DNA from: Verrucomicrobiota bacterium
GTDB lineage: Bacteria; Verrucomicrobiota; Verrucomicrobiia; Opitutales; UBA953
Direction of reading: 5' to 3'
Assembly (NCBI GenBank): GCA_026397955.1
Contig: JAPLTV010000065.1
Coordinates: forward strand, 44,923 to 108,922
Length of the DNA: 64,000 nucleotides
Positions 18,570 to 27,153 of this stretch are shown here, one piece after another (within the stretch, counting starts at the first letter, position 1; each line of letters begins with the position of its first letter). The notes below the pieces were generated by a model. That model saw only the letters and a program-made list of their open reading frames with translations. It had not been told where the DNA came from and did no database searches. The translations under genes were made by a program, and so were the position numbers.

Positions 18570-19681
18570 TGATGACCGACCCCGCAGGATATGACGCCGT
18601 CGCGATTGCCCGAGAATTCTCCCTCTCCGGCGAAATCGTCTCGGCCTCTCCCTACGGCAGCGGCCATATCAACGATACTTTCAAGGTCGATGTGAAGGCC
18701 GAAGGCGGACCATGCCGCTACGTGCTCCAACGCATTAACCACAACGTCTTCCGCCGACCGGACGAACTGATGGCCAACGTGGAACGCGTCTGCGCCCACA
18801 CCTACGCCAAACTTAAACAATCCGGCGCGCCTGATGCCGACCGACGCACGCTCCGGCTCATCCCGACCCTCGCCAGCAAGGCTTGGCACATCGACGCAGC
18901 CGGCAATCGCTGGCGCTGCTACCATTTTATCGAAGACGCCACCGGACACGACGTCGTCCGCTCGCCCGAACAGGCCTACGCGGCGGCCAAATCATTTGGC
19001 GCCTTCCAAGCCCTACTCGCTGACCTTCCGGGCGACCGCCTCCACGAGACGATCCCGGATTTCCATCATACTCCGTCCCGCTTCGCCCGTTTCCAACAGG
19101 CCTTAGCTAAGGATACCCATGGACGGGCCGCCGCCGCCGTGCCAGAGATTGCTTTCGCCTTGGCCCGCGCTCACGAGGTCAGCGTCGTCGTTGACGCCCT
19201 GCGTGACGGCACCCTCCCCGAGCGTGTGACGCACAACGACACCAAGCTGAACAACGTCCTACTCGATGACGTCACCCAAGAGGGCGTCTGCGTCATCGAC
19301 CTCGACACGGTCATGCCAGGCTCGGTCCTCTATGACTTCGGCGACCTCGTGCGCACTTCGACCTCCCCGGCGGCCGAGGATGAGACCGACCTCTCCAAGG
19401 TCCGGATGCAGTTCCCGATGTTCGAGGCCTTGGTCAAAGGCTACCTCGAATCCGCCGACGGCTTCCTGACGCCGAAAGAGAAGGAGCTACTACCGTTCGC
19501 CGGCAAGCTCATCACCTTCGAAATCGGGCTGCGCTTCCTGACCGACTGGCTCGAAGGCGATACCTACTTCAAAATCAAACGTCCGACGCACAACCTCGAC
19601 CGCGCCCGCACCCAGTTCAAGCTGGTCGAATCCATCGAAGACCAGTTACTCGCCATGCAGGCCCTGGTCGCAAGCCCATGA
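18569..19681 (+). CDS. nahK: N-acetylhexosamine 1-kinase (NahK)-like phosphotransferase
   Basis: This 370-aa protein has the aminoglycoside-phosphotransferase fold. The substrate loop YGSGHINDTFKV, the catalytic loop HNDTKLNNVLLD (about 220-231) and the metal segment IDLDTVMPGSVLYDFGD are seen. From memory these, together with RFLTDWLEGDTYFKI, closely follow the NahK of the bifidobacterial lacto-N-biose pathway, which phosphorylates GlcNAc/GalNAc at C1. It lies between the nucleotidyltransferase and an epimerase with 1- and 4-base overlaps. Unlike bifidobacteria, no galacto-N-biose phosphorylase is adjacent. Confidence 0.78.
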   Translation: MMTDPAGYDAVAIAREFSLSGEIVSASPYGSGHINDTFKVDVKAEGGPCRYVLQRINHNVFRRPDELMANVERVCAHTYAKLKQSGAPDADRRTLRLIPTLASKAWHIDAAGNRWRCYHFIEDATGHDVVRSPEQAYAAAKSFGAFQALLADLPGDRLHETIPDFHHTPSRFARFQQALAKDTHGRAAAAVPEIAFALARAHEVSVVVDALRDGTLPERVTHNDTKLNNVLLDDVTQEGVCVIDLDTVMPGSVLYDFGDLVRTSTSPAAEDETDLSKVRMQFPMFEALVKGYLESADGFLTPKEKELLPFAGKLITFEIGLRFLTDWLEGDTYFKIKRPTHNLDRARTQFKLVESIEDQLLAMQALVASP

Positions 19682-20604
19682 GCAAACGCATCCTCATCAC
19701 CGGCGGCGCCGGCTTCATCGGCTCCCATCTGGCTCGTCGCTTCTCCGAGCAATCCGAAGTGACGGTGGTCGACGACCTACGCAGTGGCTATGCTCGCAAT
19801 CTGGAAGGGGTCCGTTGCCGTTTCCTCAAAGGCTCAATCCTCGACGAAGCCGCTCTCGCGCAGGCCATGGACGGGGCCGAGGAAATCTATCACCTCGCCG
19901 CGATGATCTCCGTGCCGGAGTCCGTCGCCAAACCGGCCGAGTGCGCTGAGCTCAACACCGAAGGCACCCGGTGTGTGCTTGCCGCCGCCTTGGCCGCCGG
20001 CGCCCGCAAAGTCGTCCTGGCGTCTTCCGCCGCCATCTACGGCGACAACCCGACGGTGCCGAAGCTCGAGTCGATGCCACCCGAGCCGAAATCCCCGTAC
20101 GCCGAAACAAAACTCGCTGGCGAACACCTGCTCGAAGAATACCGCCAAGCCCACGGCCTCGGCACCACGAGCCTACGCTTCTTCAACGTCTTCGGACCGC
20201 GCCAGGATCCACGCTCCGCCTATGCCGCCGCGGTCCCAATCTTCATCGCGAAGGCCCTGCGCGACGAACCCATTGGCATCCACGGCGACGGCGGCCAGAC
20301 CCGTGACTTCATCCATGTGACCGATATCGTCGGCGCCCTCGCCTATGCCGGAGCCTCCAAAGACATGGCAGGCACGTACAACGTCGGCTATGGCCAGAGC
20401 CAGTCTATCCTCGCGCTAGCTCAGGAGATCATCCGGCTCACCGGCTCCAAGTCCGCGATCGAACACCTGCCCTCGCGTGCGGGCGATGTCCGTCATTCGT
20501 TGGCCTCGACCGAACGGCTGCTCGCCGCCGGCTGGAAAGCACAGTCTTCCGTCAGCGCCGGCCTGGCGGAGACGGTGGCATATTTCCGTCAGCTCAGGGC
20601 GTGA
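19678..20604 (+). CDS. NAD-dependent sugar-nucleotide epimerase/dehydratase (GalE-like)
   Basis: This is an extended SDR protein with the NAD motif GGAGFIGSHLA at residues 8-18 and the catalytic YAETK at about 141-145, preceded by the LASSAAIYG serine strand. The 308-aa length fits UDP-glucose/UDP-GlcNAc 4-epimerases. It overlaps nahK by ATGA, so it is the last gene of the amino-sugar operon. A plausible role is interconverting UDP-GlcNAc and UDP-GalNAc after activation by the kinase and nucleotidyltransferase. Its 3' end overlaps the convergent gene at 20594 by 11 bases, with no terminator between them. Confidence 0.82.
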   Translation: MSKRILITGGAGFIGSHLARRFSEQSEVTVVDDLRSGYARNLEGVRCRFLKGSILDEAALAQAMDGAEEIYHLAAMISVPESVAKPAECAELNTEGTRCVLAAALAAGARKVVLASSAAIYGDNPTVPKLESMPPEPKSPYAETKLAGEHLLEEYRQAHGLGTTSLRFFNVFGPRQDPRSAYAAAVPIFIAKALRDEPIGIHGDGGQTRDFIHVTDIVGALAYAGASKDMAGTYNVGYGQSQSILALAQEIIRLTGSKSAIEHLPSRAGDVRHSLASTERLLAAGWKAQSSVSAGLAETVAYFRQLRA

Positions 20605-21451
20605 CCACCAACGTCGTGCGCAGGAGCTCTTCCTGCCCGTCGTTGAGGTTCAGCCAAAGATCATAGGTCCCCGGAGGCGGCAGACGGAGACGGAAAGAAA
20701 GCGTCGGGTTAGGCGCATACTCCCCACCCTCGAGGGTCGGATGCATGTGCGCATAGCCGGCCAGTCGGCGATCCGCCGAAAAGACGACCATGTGGCCCAG
20801 CGCGCCCATGATCGGCTTAAGTTTAAGCGGTTTGCCTTCGGGGCCGGAAAGCTTGATGCGCAAGGCAGCCGAGGTGCCAGCCACCGTCGAAGAAGCCTGC
20901 ATCGAGAGGATGACATTACGCGACGGCACCACGAAGGCGTCGAATGCCGCCGGCGAGGCCTTGACCTCGGTCTGCGCGAGCATCACGCGCGAGGTCCGTG
21001 CATCCGCGAAATCTACATAGACCTCGAGATCGGAACCGCGGAGACGAGCGGGCATGTCGAAACGCCAGAAGCCGTCATCACCGGGCACGGGATGAAGGTG
21101 GGCGTAGTCTCTTTTTCCCCCGGCCTGACGGAGATGCAGGTGGACCTTCCGGGTATGGGAGAGCGCGATCTCGTTGACCAGATAGGGCTGTCCATCATCC
21201 TTGATGAGACTCAGCTCGCCCTTGGCTCCGTCCGCCGAAAGAGCGACCTTGAGTTCGACTGGGAACTGCAAGGCCTTCGGCGAATAGAAGTTGGCCTCCT
21301 CGTTCACGCCACAGAATTCCACCTCGCCGACGATGATTGGCTGGTGGTCGGCATGCAGGAACGCGCATTGGGTGTCGGGCAAGGCGCGCAGGCCGAAGAA
21401 CGCCGCCACGGCCAATACACTGATGAGCAGAATCTGGCGACGGGGTGTCAT
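20594..21451 (-). CDS. Membrane-anchored His-rich protein with two YAHxHP modules, putative copper protein
   Basis: The 285-aa protein has an N-terminal membrane anchor or uncleaved signal (residues 7-22). Two related modules each carry histidines before a YAHxHP motif: HTRKVHLHL...DYAHLHP and GHMVVF...GYAHMHP, followed by beta-rich segments like those of YtkA/FixH-type domains. I do not recognise a named family with certainty. It overlaps the SCO gene by 4 bases, so a periplasmic role in copper handling for cytochrome oxidase is a fair inference. It is convergent with and overlaps the epimerase gene by 11 bases. Confidence 0.6.
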   Translation of the reverse strand: MTPRRQILLISVLAVAAFFGLRALPDTQCAFLHADHQPIIVGEVEFCGVNEEANFYSPKALQFPVELKVALSADGAKGELSLIKDDGQPYLVNEIALSHTRKVHLHLRQAGGKRDYAHLHPVPGDDGFWRFDMPARLRGSDLEVYVDFADARTSRVMLAQTEVKASPAAFDAFVVPSRNVILSMQASSTVAGTSAALRIKLSGPEGKPLKLKPIMGALGHMVVFSADRRLAGYAHMHPTLEGGEYAPNPTLSFRLRLPPPGTYDLWLNLNDGQEELLRTTLVVTP

Positions 21452-22287
21452 CGGGCCTTCGTACCGGCGGTGCCGGAAAGCTTGAGCAACCGGCCCGCGA
21501 CATCCTCCGCATCGAAGGAAGGGCCTTCGCTGCGGTACGCGATACGGCCTTCGGGGCTGATCACGATCAAGGCGGCGTTATGGACGATGGTGCCGTCATC
21601 CCGCAGCGTCTGGATGCCGTAATGACGCATCAGATCCTTGATCTGACCGGCGTCACCAGTGAGGAAGCGATGGCGAGCATGGTCGATGCCATACCCATCG
21701 GCATAGGCGCGCAGGACCCCGGGAGTGTCCGTCCCCGGATCGAAGGTAATGGTCAAGAGTCGGACCTCCGCGGCGCCGGGCATCTTCGCCAGGGCGTCCC
21801 CGAGTTGCTTCATGCAGGTGGAGGAAGCTGGACACATCCGCGCCGAGCGGCAGCTGGTAAAGATGAAGTTAAGCGCGAGTGGATGGCCGAGAAAGTCCTT
21901 CTTCATGACCAGCCGACCGGACTGGTCCCAAAGGGCCATGTTCGGCATGAGTTCGTTCGGCATGCGCGTGACCATCCGGCCCTTGTCGGCCGTCTCCCGA
22001 CGAAGCGAATCCGTAACCTCCGCGACCTGACGGACCTCTTCGGCCTCGGCCGAGACGATGCCACGCGCCTGGGTCTCGGCGCCTTCGCTCACGACGTCAT
22101 AACGGACGGTCCGGCCGACCCAGCCCACCTTGCGGTCACCCTCGGAGAAACGGCGGAGGAAGTTCGTCGAACCATCCGCATGGGCGATTTTCGCCCAGCC
22201 GTCAGCGGCGACGGAGACCACCTTCCCGGTCTCGGGGGCGGCGGAAAGTCCAACAACGGAGAAGAAGAGGGCGAAGACGCGACGCAT
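21448..22287 (-). CDS. SCO1/SenC family protein
   Basis: SCO proteins deliver copper to, or reduce, the CuA site of cytochrome c oxidase in the periplasm. The thioredoxin-like domain has NFIFTSCRSARMCP as the metal/redox site (C-x5-C rather than the usual C-x3-C) and a later conserved His near DARHRFLTGD. A signal peptide (MRRVFALFFSVVGLSAA) starts at the ATG at 22287. The region before the SCO fold (about residues 15-85) resembles the copper-binding extension found in some SCO proteins. The gaps to ppx (2 bases) and the overlap with the YAHxHP gene indicate one operon. Confidence 0.83.
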   Translation of the reverse strand: MRRVFALFFSVVGLSAAPETGKVVSVAADGWAKIAHADGSTNFLRRFSEGDRKVGWVGRTVRYDVVSEGAETQARGIVSAEAEEVRQVAEVTDSLRRETADKGRMVTRMPNELMPNMALWDQSGRLVMKKDFLGHPLALNFIFTSCRSARMCPASSTCMKQLGDALAKMPGAAEVRLLTITFDPGTDTPGVLRAYADGYGIDHARHRFLTGDAGQIKDLMRHYGIQTLRDDGTIVHNAALIVISPEGRIAYRSEGPSFDAEDVAGRLLKLSGTAGTKAR

Positions 22288-22289
22288 GT

Positions 22290-23213
22290 TCAGAGGTGTT
22301 CCTTGGAAGGCCCGAGCATCAATTCGACCATCCCATGACGGACACCGCGATGGGAAAGATGAAAAGCTTCGGCGCCGGTGAGATCGGCGATCACACAAAG
22401 GGTAATGAGGGCAGCCGGCATGATGTCGGCGCGGTCGGCCGGGATGCCCGGGATTTTGCGACGGCCTTCGATGTCTAGGGCGCACATCTGGTCTCGCAGT
22501 TCGCGGATGCGCAAGACCGGTAGACGGCCACCAACCGGGGTTTCACCGATAGCTTCGAGATGCAGGGCAACGGCCGCGAAGGCGCCACCGGCTCCGATGA
22601 TGAGGTAGTTCTCGGCTGCATTGGCCGGAATGACCGTCTGCAGTACGCCCATCAGGTGAGTACGGATCGACGCCTGATCGAGCTCATCCACGATGCCGGC
22701 GCCACCACGGAGGTAGCCATTGGTCATACGGACGGAGCCCAAAGGGAAACTGCGAGCCAAGACGTAATGCTGTCCACGAAGAGCAGTGACCTCAAGGCTT
22801 CCGCCGCCGAGATCGAAGGCCATGATATTGGCGTAGGCCTTGTAAGCAGGGTCCGTCCGCACGCCCGCGCCGGCGAGCCGGGCCTCGACCTCGCCTGACA
22901 CGATCGTGAGCGGGACGCCAGTCACCGTACGCACCGTTTCAGCGAAGGCATGGCGATTGGAACACTCTCGAACCGCGCTCGTGCCAAGGACAGTGAAACG
23001 CGTGGCTCCTTTGGTGCGGGCGAAATCCAGCAGGCGTCCGATCGCGGCGGCGGCGGCCGCTTGAGCCTCAACGGGAAGCGGGTCGCTAGGGTTGACGTCC
23101 TGCTGCAGACGCACGGATTCGGTCAACCGGCCGAGCTCGCGACGATCTTGATCGTCCACGACCGCCACCTTGATGGAATTGGACCCTACGTCGACGACGG
23201 CGATGGCAGACAT
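22290..23213 (-). CDS. Ppx/GppA family exopolyphosphatase-like phosphatase
   Basis: The actin-like ATPase fold is evident from AVVDVGSNSIKVAVV at the N-terminus, VLGTSAVRECSNR (near 80-95) and MAFDLGGGSLEVTAL (near 135-150). Family members hydrolyse polyphosphate or pppGpp. The length is 307 aa, so it has only the core phosphatase domain and not the C-terminal HD-like domain of E. coli Ppx. The ATG at 23213 lies two bases after lpxR. Its placement between lpxR and SCO looks like operon packing rather than shared function. Confidence 0.85.
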   Translation of the reverse strand: MSAIAVVDVGSNSIKVAVVDDQDRRELGRLTESVRLQQDVNPSDPLPVEAQAAAAAAIGRLLDFARTKGATRFTVLGTSAVRECSNRHAFAETVRTVTGVPLTIVSGEVEARLAGAGVRTDPAYKAYANIMAFDLGGGSLEVTALRGQHYVLARSFPLGSVRMTNGYLRGGAGIVDELDQASIRTHLMGVLQTVIPANAAENYLIIGAGGAFAAVALHLEAIGETPVGGRLPVLRIRELRDQMCALDIEGRRKIPGIPADRADIMPAALITLCVIADLTGAEAFHLSHRGVRHGMVELMLGPSKEHL

Positions 23214-23215
23214 GT

Positions 23216-24175
23216 TCAGAAGAGGAATTGACCTTTGAGACCACCGAAAAAGTGAACGCCGTCCTGCGTCTCGAACTCCTTCGTGCGTGCCGCGATGAAA
23301 TAAGTCGCGGAACAAGAGTACACCTGGAAGGTCGTGCCGATCGCACATTGCAGCACGATGGGCGAACGGGTGACGCCGCGGGATTCGCGGAAGTTCGTGC
23401 CGTCAGTCGCATAATTGCGGACGACGACCTCCAGTTGGGAATCGACGAAGGCCCAGTAGGAGAAGTTCGGGCGGGATTCGGGCGTCTTCAACGCATCAAT
23501 CGGGTCATAGCCATTGGAGTGGCGGATATAGGAATGACCCCAGGACTTATCCAAATTGACGCCCCAGCGTAGCTGCGCCCCGAGCACCACCTCGGTGCGC
23601 ACGGTACCCAGTTCGACGACCCCGCGGGCGATCAGATCGCGATAACCGTGGCCGGTCGGATCCAAGTCGAAACGACGACGAAACTCGCCGTCGAGATTGA
23701 ACAGCAGCTCGTCGGGTAGCTGCGTACCCCAACCGGCAGACTGCGGCGTACCGATGAGGTCGTGGAATTTGTTCTGAATCGTCGAGCCGCCGGCCGAAGG
23801 CCCGATGACCCCGAGCTTGGCTTCCACAGAAAACATGCAGTCCCTGCGGCCGCCGCGCTCCAAGATGGCGCCATACCCCCAGCCGACATAAAGCGCGCCT
23901 GAATACGGCATGTCGTCGAGCGAAGGATTAGGATTCGAAGTATCCGAAGGCGTGTTGATCTCCTGCGTGAGCGAGAAGAAAGTATGGTCGCCACGATTGA
24001 TCGCGATCTTCAGTCCCTGGGTGTAGTAGCGATCCTTGTTCTTCGGAGCGAACTTGTCGTTCTCCTCGGTAAGCGAGACGACCCAGACTGCCCGCGGCGT
24101 GAGAACGACCGGTGCTTCGGCGGCCTGGGCGGCAGAGGCAGCCAAGGCAAAGGCCATGAGACGTGAAGTCGACAT
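23216..24175 (-). CDS. LpxR-family outer-membrane lipid A deacylase
   Basis: LpxR is a beta-barrel lipase that removes the 3'-acyloxyacyl group of lipid A. The diagnostic start ENDKFAPKNKDRYYTQGLK follows a signal peptide (MSTSRLMAFALAASAAQA). Further family features are WGYGAI and GTPQSAGWGTQL. The C-terminus GLKGQFLF ends in Phe, as expected for BAM-inserted barrels. The ATG at 24175 gives 319 aa, a typical size. It is divergent from mlaE across 91 bases. Presence implies lipid A-containing outer membrane. Confidence 0.85.
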   Translation of the reverse strand: MSTSRLMAFALAASAAQAAEAPVVLTPRAVWVVSLTEENDKFAPKNKDRYYTQGLKIAINRGDHTFFSLTQEINTPSDTSNPNPSLDDMPYSGALYVGWGYGAILERGGRRDCMFSVEAKLGVIGPSAGGSTIQNKFHDLIGTPQSAGWGTQLPDELLFNLDGEFRRRFDLDPTGHGYRDLIARGVVELGTVRTEVVLGAQLRWGVNLDKSWGHSYIRHSNGYDPIDALKTPESRPNFSYWAFVDSQLEVVVRNYATDGTNFRESRGVTRSPIVLQCAIGTTFQVYSCSATYFIAARTKEFETQDGVHFFGGLKGQFLF

Positions 24176-24266
24176 TTCGGAAACAACAGCAAAGAGCCTC
24201 CGCCCGAGGGCGTCCACGCCTTTCTGACTTGTGAACGCAGCCTCGCCCAAGTATTTGACTGTCAGG

Positions 24267-25361
24267 ATGTCCCATGCTCCCACAGGCTCGCCTTTTGCCC
24301 GGACGGAAGTCCTGGCCGATGGCACCGCCTTGGTCACCGTCGGAGGCTCCTGGAAGATTGATCAACCGCTCCCGACCATCGTCATCAAGGGAGATCGGGC
24401 CAAAGTCGTCGCCGAAACCCTGACCGATTTCGACTCTTCGCTACCGGCGTGGCTTTACGCCCACTTCAAGAATATCCGTCAGCTCGATATTACTGCCCTG
24501 CCCGTCCGACTGCAGTCGCTCGTGCAGATGGCCGAGAAGGCCTCATCCGAGCACGCCCAATCAGACCATGCCGGTTTCCTGGAGACCTTCGGCAACTGGG
24601 GCGTCGAAAGCGGCAGCTCCTGGGGTCGCGCCTTCGAACACGTCGGCCACACCGCGCTGGGCTTCCTCAAGATGCTGGTCGGCCGGGCCAAGGTGAATTG
24701 GGGCGACTTCACGCTTCAGCTGCAGACCGCCGGGGTCGACGCGCTGCCCATCGTCGCCCTCCTCGGCTTCCTGACCGGACTTATCATGGCCTACGTCGGC
24801 CTCATCCAGCTCCGGCAAGTCGGCGCCACGGTCTACGTGGCCAACCTCGTCTCCCTCGCGATGACCCGTGAGATGGGCGCGCTGATGACCGGCGTGATCG
24901 CGTGCGGACGCACCTCGACGGCCTACGCTTCTCAGCTCGGCAGTATGAACGTCAGCCAGGAGACCGATGCCCTGCGCGCCTTGGGTATCAACCCCATCGA
25001 GTACCTCGCCCTGCCCCGCATCTTGGCCGTCACGCTGATGGTCCCGCTCCTCGCCGTCTTCGCTACCTTCATCGGCGTTTTCGGCGGGATGATCGTCGCC
25101 TGCGCCGGCGACCTCAGCATCGAGCAATACCTCACGCAGGCCGTGCGTGCCATCACCTTCAAGAGCTTCCTGGTCGGCTTCATCAAGTCCATCGCCTTCG
25201 GCTTCATCGCCGCGTGGGCCGGCTGCTACCGTGGGTCCGTCGCGAAACGTTCCGCCCTCGGCGTCGGCGAAGCCGCCACCTCCGCCGCGGTACTGGGCAT
25301 CACCTTCATCGTGATCTTCGATGCGATCTTCGCGGTCATCTTCAACCTGTTCGACCTGTGA
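24267..25361 (+). CDS. mlaE: MlaE-family ABC permease with N-terminal STAS-like domain
   Basis: MlaE is the inner-membrane permease of the Mla phospholipid transporter that maintains outer-membrane asymmetry. The first ~130 residues (ALVTVGGSWKIDQPLP onward) look like a STAS-type domain fused to the permease. The MlaE core has PIVALLGFLTGLIMAYVG and the conserved EMGALMTGVIACGRTSTAYASQLG segment, with five or so hydrophobic helices. I chose the ATG at 24267; a GTG at 24231 in frame is the alternative. The stop overlaps the ATPase start (GTGA). Confidence 0.88.
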   Translation: MSHAPTGSPFARTEVLADGTALVTVGGSWKIDQPLPTIVIKGDRAKVVAETLTDFDSSLPAWLYAHFKNIRQLDITALPVRLQSLVQMAEKASSEHAQSDHAGFLETFGNWGVESGSSWGRAFEHVGHTALGFLKMLVGRAKVNWGDFTLQLQTAGVDALPIVALLGFLTGLIMAYVGLIQLRQVGATVYVANLVSLAMTREMGALMTGVIACGRTSTAYASQLGSMNVSQETDALRALGINPIEYLALPRILAVTLMVPLLAVFATFIGVFGGMIVACAGDLSIEQYLTQAVRAITFKSFLVGFIKSIAFGFIAAWAGCYRGSVAKRSALGVGEAATSAAVLGITFIVIFDAIFAVIFNLFDL

Positions 25362-26116
25362 GCGACGCCCCCGACATCCTCACCTGCACGGACCTGGCCA
25401 TCGGCCACGGCAAGACCGTGATCATGGATCGGCTCAATCTCTCGCTGGCCCCTGGGAAGATCCTCGCGATCGTCGGCCCCAGCGGCTGCGGCAAGAGCAC
25501 GCTCATGCGCGCCCTCGGCGGGCTGGACGAACCGCTCGGCGGCAAGACCACCCTCATGGGCGTCGACCTCGCCAAGGCGGAGGGACAGGAACGGCAGGAC
25601 ATCCTGCAACAGTCCGGCTTCCTTTTCCAAGGCGCCGCCTTGTTCTCCTCGCTCACCCTACGCGAAAACATCGAGATGCCGATGCGCGAATTCCTCAAGG
25701 CACCCCGCAAGGACATCCGCCAGCTAGCCGAATACAAACTGGCCCTCGTCGGGCTGGCCGACGCCATGGATAAGCTTCCCTCGGAAATCAGCGGCGGCAT
25801 GGCCAAGCGTGCCGGCATTGCCCGCGCCATGGCCCTCGATCCGGCCGTCATCTTCCTCGACGAACCCAGCGCTGGGCTCGATCCGTTGAGTTCCGGCCGC
25901 CTCGATGAGCTGATTCTCCGCCTGCGCGAAGCCTACGGCACGACCATCGTCCTGGTCAGCCATGAGATCCCCAGCATCCTGCGGACGGCCGACTTCTGCG
26001 TTTACCTCGACCCTGACACGGGCACGATGGGCGCGTACGGGCCCCCGAAGAGCTTCCTTCAGGCTGGCAATTCGCCGAAGGTGCACGCCTTCTTCAGCCA
26101 AGCACGTATCGACTGA
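25358..26116 (+). CDS. mlaF: MlaF-like ABC transporter ATP-binding protein
   Basis: This ATPase powers the Mla transporter. Walker A is GPSGCGKST near residues 40-48, the signature SEISGGMAKR near 142-151 (the GGM variant typical of MlaF), and Walker B VIFLDEPSAGLDP. The start is the GTG at 25358, which overlaps the mlaE stop; the open frame upstream of it is a shadow of mlaE. The length is 252 aa. mlaD follows after two bases. Confidence 0.9.
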   Translation: MSDAPDILTCTDLAIGHGKTVIMDRLNLSLAPGKILAIVGPSGCGKSTLMRALGGLDEPLGGKTTLMGVDLAKAEGQERQDILQQSGFLFQGAALFSSLTLRENIEMPMREFLKAPRKDIRQLAEYKLALVGLADAMDKLPSEISGGMAKRAGIARAMALDPAVIFLDEPSAGLDPLSSGRLDELILRLREAYGTTIVLVSHEIPSILRTADFCVYLDPDTGTMGAYGPPKSFLQAGNSPKVHAFFSQARID

Positions 26117-26118
26117 CC

Positions 26119-27153
26119 ATGCGCAGATCCGCCAATATGACACTGATCGGGGCCTTCGTGGTCGGAGGCATCCTGCTTATTATCGCCGCCGTGGTCCTCC
26201 TAGGGGCAGGCTCCTTCACGGGCGCCAAGCCCGCCGCGATCGCCTACTTCGAAGATTCGGTCAGCGGCCTCGATATCGGGGCCCCGGTCAAGTTCCGCGG
26301 CGTCACCATCGGCAAGGTCAGCCAGGTCCTCCTGCGTACCTCAGGCCAGTCGGCGACCGACTACTCCGTCCCGGTGGTTATGGAGTTCTCGCCGGATCTC
26401 CTCACCCGCCGTGGCATCGATCAAGCCCTGCTCCAGAAGCAAGGCCTGCGCCTCTCCCTGGAGAAAGGCCTGCGCGCCAAACTGCAGCAGCAGTCGGTCA
26501 TCACCGGCGTCCTTTACGTCGAGCTCGATTACCTCCCCGACACCGCTTACAAGCTGCACGACCCGAAAGGCGAACTGCCGGAGATCCCGACCCAGCCCTC
26601 CAACCTCGGCGCGCTGACCAGGGCCGTGGCCCAGACGCTCGACCAGCTCAGCCGCATCGACTTCGTCTCAATCACGAAGAAGGTGGAATCGATCCTGACC
26701 CGCATCGACAAAGGCGCCTCGCAGATCGAGTTCGAGAAGATCAACGGCAACCTCGTCCAAGCCTCGTCCAACATCTCCAAGATCACCGGCGACCCCGCCC
26801 TCGCCCGCGCGGTCACCGATTTCTCCGCCGCGATGCAAGGCATCGACACCCTCGTCAAACGCCTGAGCGGCAAGGTCGACCCGGTGACCGACGACATCAA
26901 GGCGATGGCGACGGCCGGCCGCAAGGCCCTCGAGCGACTCAACGAGACTTCGGAGAACCTGCGCACGCTCACCAAGCCGGGCTCCCCTGCTCGCCGCGAC
27001 CTCGATCAGGCGCTGGCCGACGTCTCCGAAGCCGCCCAGGCGATTCGCTCGCTGGCAGATTTCATCGAACGCAACCCCGAGACCATCATCCAGGGCCGAA
27101 GCAAGTCAGCCGCCAAGGACGCCAAGCCCAAGGAGGAGCCGGCCGCCAAATGA
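26119..27153 (+). CDS. mlaD: MlaD-like MCE-domain substrate-binding protein
   Basis: MlaD forms the periplasmic lipid-binding ring of the Mla system. An N-terminal membrane anchor (residues 8-30) is followed by the MCE domain: VSGLDIGAPVKFRGVTIGKV near 51-70. A long helical region follows (about 160-320) with heptad-like spacing, longer than E. coli MlaD and more like PqiB-type tails. The Lys/Glu/Ala-rich C-terminus contains AAGGAGG-like purines (27129-27136) that may serve as ribosome site for the next gene, which overlaps by 4 bases. Confidence 0.88.
   Translation: MRRSANMTLIGAFVVGGILLIIAAVVLLGAGSFTGAKPAAIAYFEDSVSGLDIGAPVKFRGVTIGKVSQVLLRTSGQSATDYSVPVVMEFSPDLLTRRGIDQALLQKQGLRLSLEKGLRAKLQQQSVITGVLYVELDYLPDTAYKLHDPKGELPEIPTQPSNLGALTRAVAQTLDQLSRIDFVSITKKVESILTRIDKGASQIEFEKINGNLVQASSNISKITGDPALARAVTDFSAAMQGIDTLVKRLSGKVDPVTDDIKAMATAGRKALERLNETSENLRTLTKPGSPARRDLDQALADVSEAAQAIRSLADFIERNPETIIQGRSKSAAKDAKPKEEPAAK

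Noticed and set aside
25962..27149. Long N-terminal extension of the auxiliary lipoprotein frame
   Set aside because: The upstream part is Arg/Pro-rich shadow of mlaF and mlaD; the lipobox at 27150 onward marks the real start.
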